Assembly (NCBI GenBank): GCA_020687485.1
Contig: JAJEQR010000029.1
Span: 1 to 48,586, forward strand
DNA from: Hominifimenecus microfluidus
GTDB taxonomy: Bacteria > Bacillota > Clostridia > Lachnospirales > Lachnospiraceae
Direction of reading: 5' to 3'
Length of the DNA: 48,586 nucleotides
Position numbers and translations under genes: made by a program. Shown here piece after piece: positions 47,663-48,586 of this stretch (the first letter of the stretch is position 1; each line of letters begins with the position of its first letter). The notes below the pieces were generated by a model, which did no database searches, was not told the DNA's origin, and saw only the letters and a list, made by a program, of their open reading frames with translations.

Positions 47663-47800
47663 GCTCCGCACAAGTCAAGAAACTGGCTTCTGGGGAAGTT
47701 TACTGCAAGCTCTACTGGGGAAGCTCCGCACAAGCCAAGGGAACTGGCTTCTGGGGAAGTTTACCTCAAGCTTTACCAAGAAAGCTCCGCGCAAACTCCG
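47663..47800 (+). repeat. Tandem repeat with about 60-base unit, 2.3 copies
   Basis: Units begin GCTCCGCACAAG at 47663 and 47723 and GCTCCGCGCAA at 47784, so the period is 60-61 bases. Copies one and two share ACTGGCTTCTGGGGAAGTTTA and most other positions; the third is partial. Short open frames run through it in several phases, but none has a binding site, so it is taken as noncoding. Confidence 0.75.
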
Positions 47801-47908
47801 GGACAAGCCGAACCCATCTTCACACGGCCACGGGTGCTGCGTTTCCGGCAGGGGCCTGCACGCCTATTAATCGCCAGTCGCCCCGACGCGCCAGACAGTA
47901 AAAAGTAA

Positions 47909-48050
47909 GAGATTGCTACGTGCTAACGCACTCCCGCAATCTCCACCCGCATTCGCAATTCGGCTGATCGCCTTCTTGCTCATGCGGGTTAATCCGGGCA
48001 ATGTCTGTGCAGCTGTGCAAGCAAGCTTGCCCATCTGTACAGCCGCAGCC
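47909..48050 (-). repeat. Dispersed palindromic element, family A, copy 2
   Basis: On the minus strand this reads in the same order as 1616-1764: CAAGCTTGCTTGC, then GAC.TTG..CC, CGCA.ATGAG.AA, GAATGCGGG.GGAGA, ATTGCGGGAG, and a closing GAGATTGC/GCAATCTC stem around GTGCGTTAGCAC. The closing stem bases differ from copy 1 but keep pairing (GAATTGC/GCAATTC against GAGATTGC/GCAATCTC), so selection or mechanism keeps the structure. Confidence 0.65.
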
Positions 48051-48244
48051 CGGAACTTTTTTTGCAACAAGCGCAGCCCTGCGCACGGAAGCCTTGCAAT
48101 GTGTCCGTGTAGAAGAGGGCCGGCTTTTTCCCGGAGATTACATTGATAACATAACTTCAGATCATTCCCTATGCCTATAATGACTTTTATGATCTCTTTA
48201 TTTTTCCGACTTACATCATGATACAGATTTTGCATTCTAATATT

Positions 48245-48437
48245 GTGACATCCTCCCCCAACTAAGAGGTGTGGGACTTCTTGTTGGAAAAGGTTAAATC
48301 ATGTTTCACAGAAGCTTTACACTCTTATCACAGTTTTTTCACCGATTCCGGATAATATATAGACATAAATTAATCAAGAAGAAACTCAATGAGGATTACC
48401 AATCATGGCGTAAAGCCCCTGCCTTCAGGCATGGGGA
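48245..48437 (+). mobile_element. Left-end region of an IS200/IS605-family element
   Basis: Two hairpin blocks precede the transposase. Block one (48245-48287, starting GTGACATCCTCCCCC) folds CCCAAC/GTGTGGG-like. Block two (48395-48437) contains CCCC.TGCC-TTCA-GGCA.GGGG. Such sub-terminal hairpins are what single-strand Y1 transposases recognise. Exact ends cannot be set without the right end, which is outside the window. Confidence 0.6.
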
Positions 48438-48478
48438 TATAAGCCACATATCTTTTGTCTTTTGCATTTTTTAAAGTC

Positions 48479-48507
48479 TTGAATTAGATAGAATTGCGTG
48501 ATATAAT
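48479..48507 (+). promoter_or_regulatory. Promoter of tnpA
   Basis: TTGAAT (48479-48484), 17-base spacer and perfect TATAAT (48502-48507). The -10 ends 6 bases before ATG 48514, so the message would be leaderless or nearly so, or starts from a later codon. Confidence 0.55.
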
Positions 48508-48513
48508 TCTTTT

Positions 48514-48586
48514 ATGGAATACAAAAGCAATCATAATGTGGTCTATTCCTGTAAATATCATGTGGTCTGGTGTCCGAAATATCGCC
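48514..48586 (+). CDS. tnpA: IS200/IS605 Y1 (HUH) transposase TnpA, N-terminal fragment
   Basis: The 24 visible residues run from MEYKSNHNVVYSC through KYHVVWCPKYR, the usual start of IS200-type TnpA. The protein cuts and joins single-stranded DNA at the element ends using a tyrosine and the HUH metal motif, both beyond the window edge. The hairpins upstream fit this family. Whether a tnpB/RNA-guided nuclease gene follows cannot be seen. Confidence 0.9.
   Translation, partial: MEYKSNHNVVYSCKYHVVWCPKYR

Noticed and set aside
47663-47800. CRISPR array
   Set aside because: The units are about 60 bases and adjoin directly with similar sequence throughout. There are no short repeats with unique spacers and no cas genes.
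47626-47908. Short plus-strand open frames (70-91 codons) in the repeat region
   Set aside because: Open frames occur in all three phases because the tandem unit lacks stops. None has a ribosome binding site or protein-like composition.
48245-48513. Divergent tnpB gene upstream of tnpA
   Set aside because: IS605-type elements can carry a divergent tnpB, but no coding frame for it exists between the end hairpins and tnpA.

Overview
The window looks like chromosomal DNA of a gut-type anaerobic clostridium, most likely of the Lachnospiraceae, with roughly 50% GC. Supporting genes are dapL (LL-diaminopimelate aminotransferase), the electron-bifurcating NfnAB pair, two-subunit iron-sulfur serine dehydratase (SdaAB/SdaAA), LarC, DUF3793, DUF3786, an ANTAR regulator beside a glutamine synthetase, and purine-rich ribosome binding sites. 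No genus can be assigned from sequence reading alone. There are no rRNA or tRNA genes, no CRISPR array and no prophage.

Layout. 1-830: end of an unknown gene, a small membrane-protein ORF, then a strong promoter and a long structured leader that ends in an intrinsic terminator just before speD. 833-10398: a polyamine operon (speD, speA, speE, speB, HAD phosphatase, DUF3786, GNAT, carboxy(nor)spermidine dehydrogenase, nspC, alpha/beta hydrolase). It encodes both the decarboxy-SAM route and the carboxyspermidine route to spermidine. 10402-17075: macromolecular-synthesis genes dgt-dnaG-rpoD, then trmK and a TGS-domain nucleoside kinase. 17121-17462: RNase P RNA. 17907-25180: an orphan BlaI/CopY-type repressor with a perfect palindrome upstream, then glnA-ANTAR-purF, dapL and a secreted NlpC/P60 protein. 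25438-30454: a siroheme/ferredoxin-type reductase, a membrane-anchored polysaccharide deacetylase and nfnAB. 30633-35109: a TMEM198-like membrane protein, larC, a convergent serine hydrolase, and sdaAB-sdaAA divergent from that hydrolase.

35203-39135 is the most interesting segment. A DUF3793-flavodoxin operon sits behind three copies of the operator GTTAG-N6-CTAAC. It is followed by a small membrane protein translationally coupled to a P1B-type ATPase that lacks the CPx motif. This pair has the architecture of the FezA/FezB pair that builds iron-storing ferrosome organelles. The rest of the window holds two nitroreductases, an orphan ABC substrate-binding lipoprotein, a more A-rich block of three unknown genes (41.1-43.5 kb), an AGCS amino-acid symporter, a YitT protein and an AIM24 protein. 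The right edge is repeat-rich (a 60-bp tandem repeat, a dispersed palindromic element and IS200/IS605 end sequence), and the window ends inside a Y1 transposase gene.

Two families of dispersed palindromic elements can be seen by eye: family A at 1616-1764 and 47909-48050, and family B at 11523-11627 and 36370-36509. Three of the four copies lie just 3' of a stop codon.
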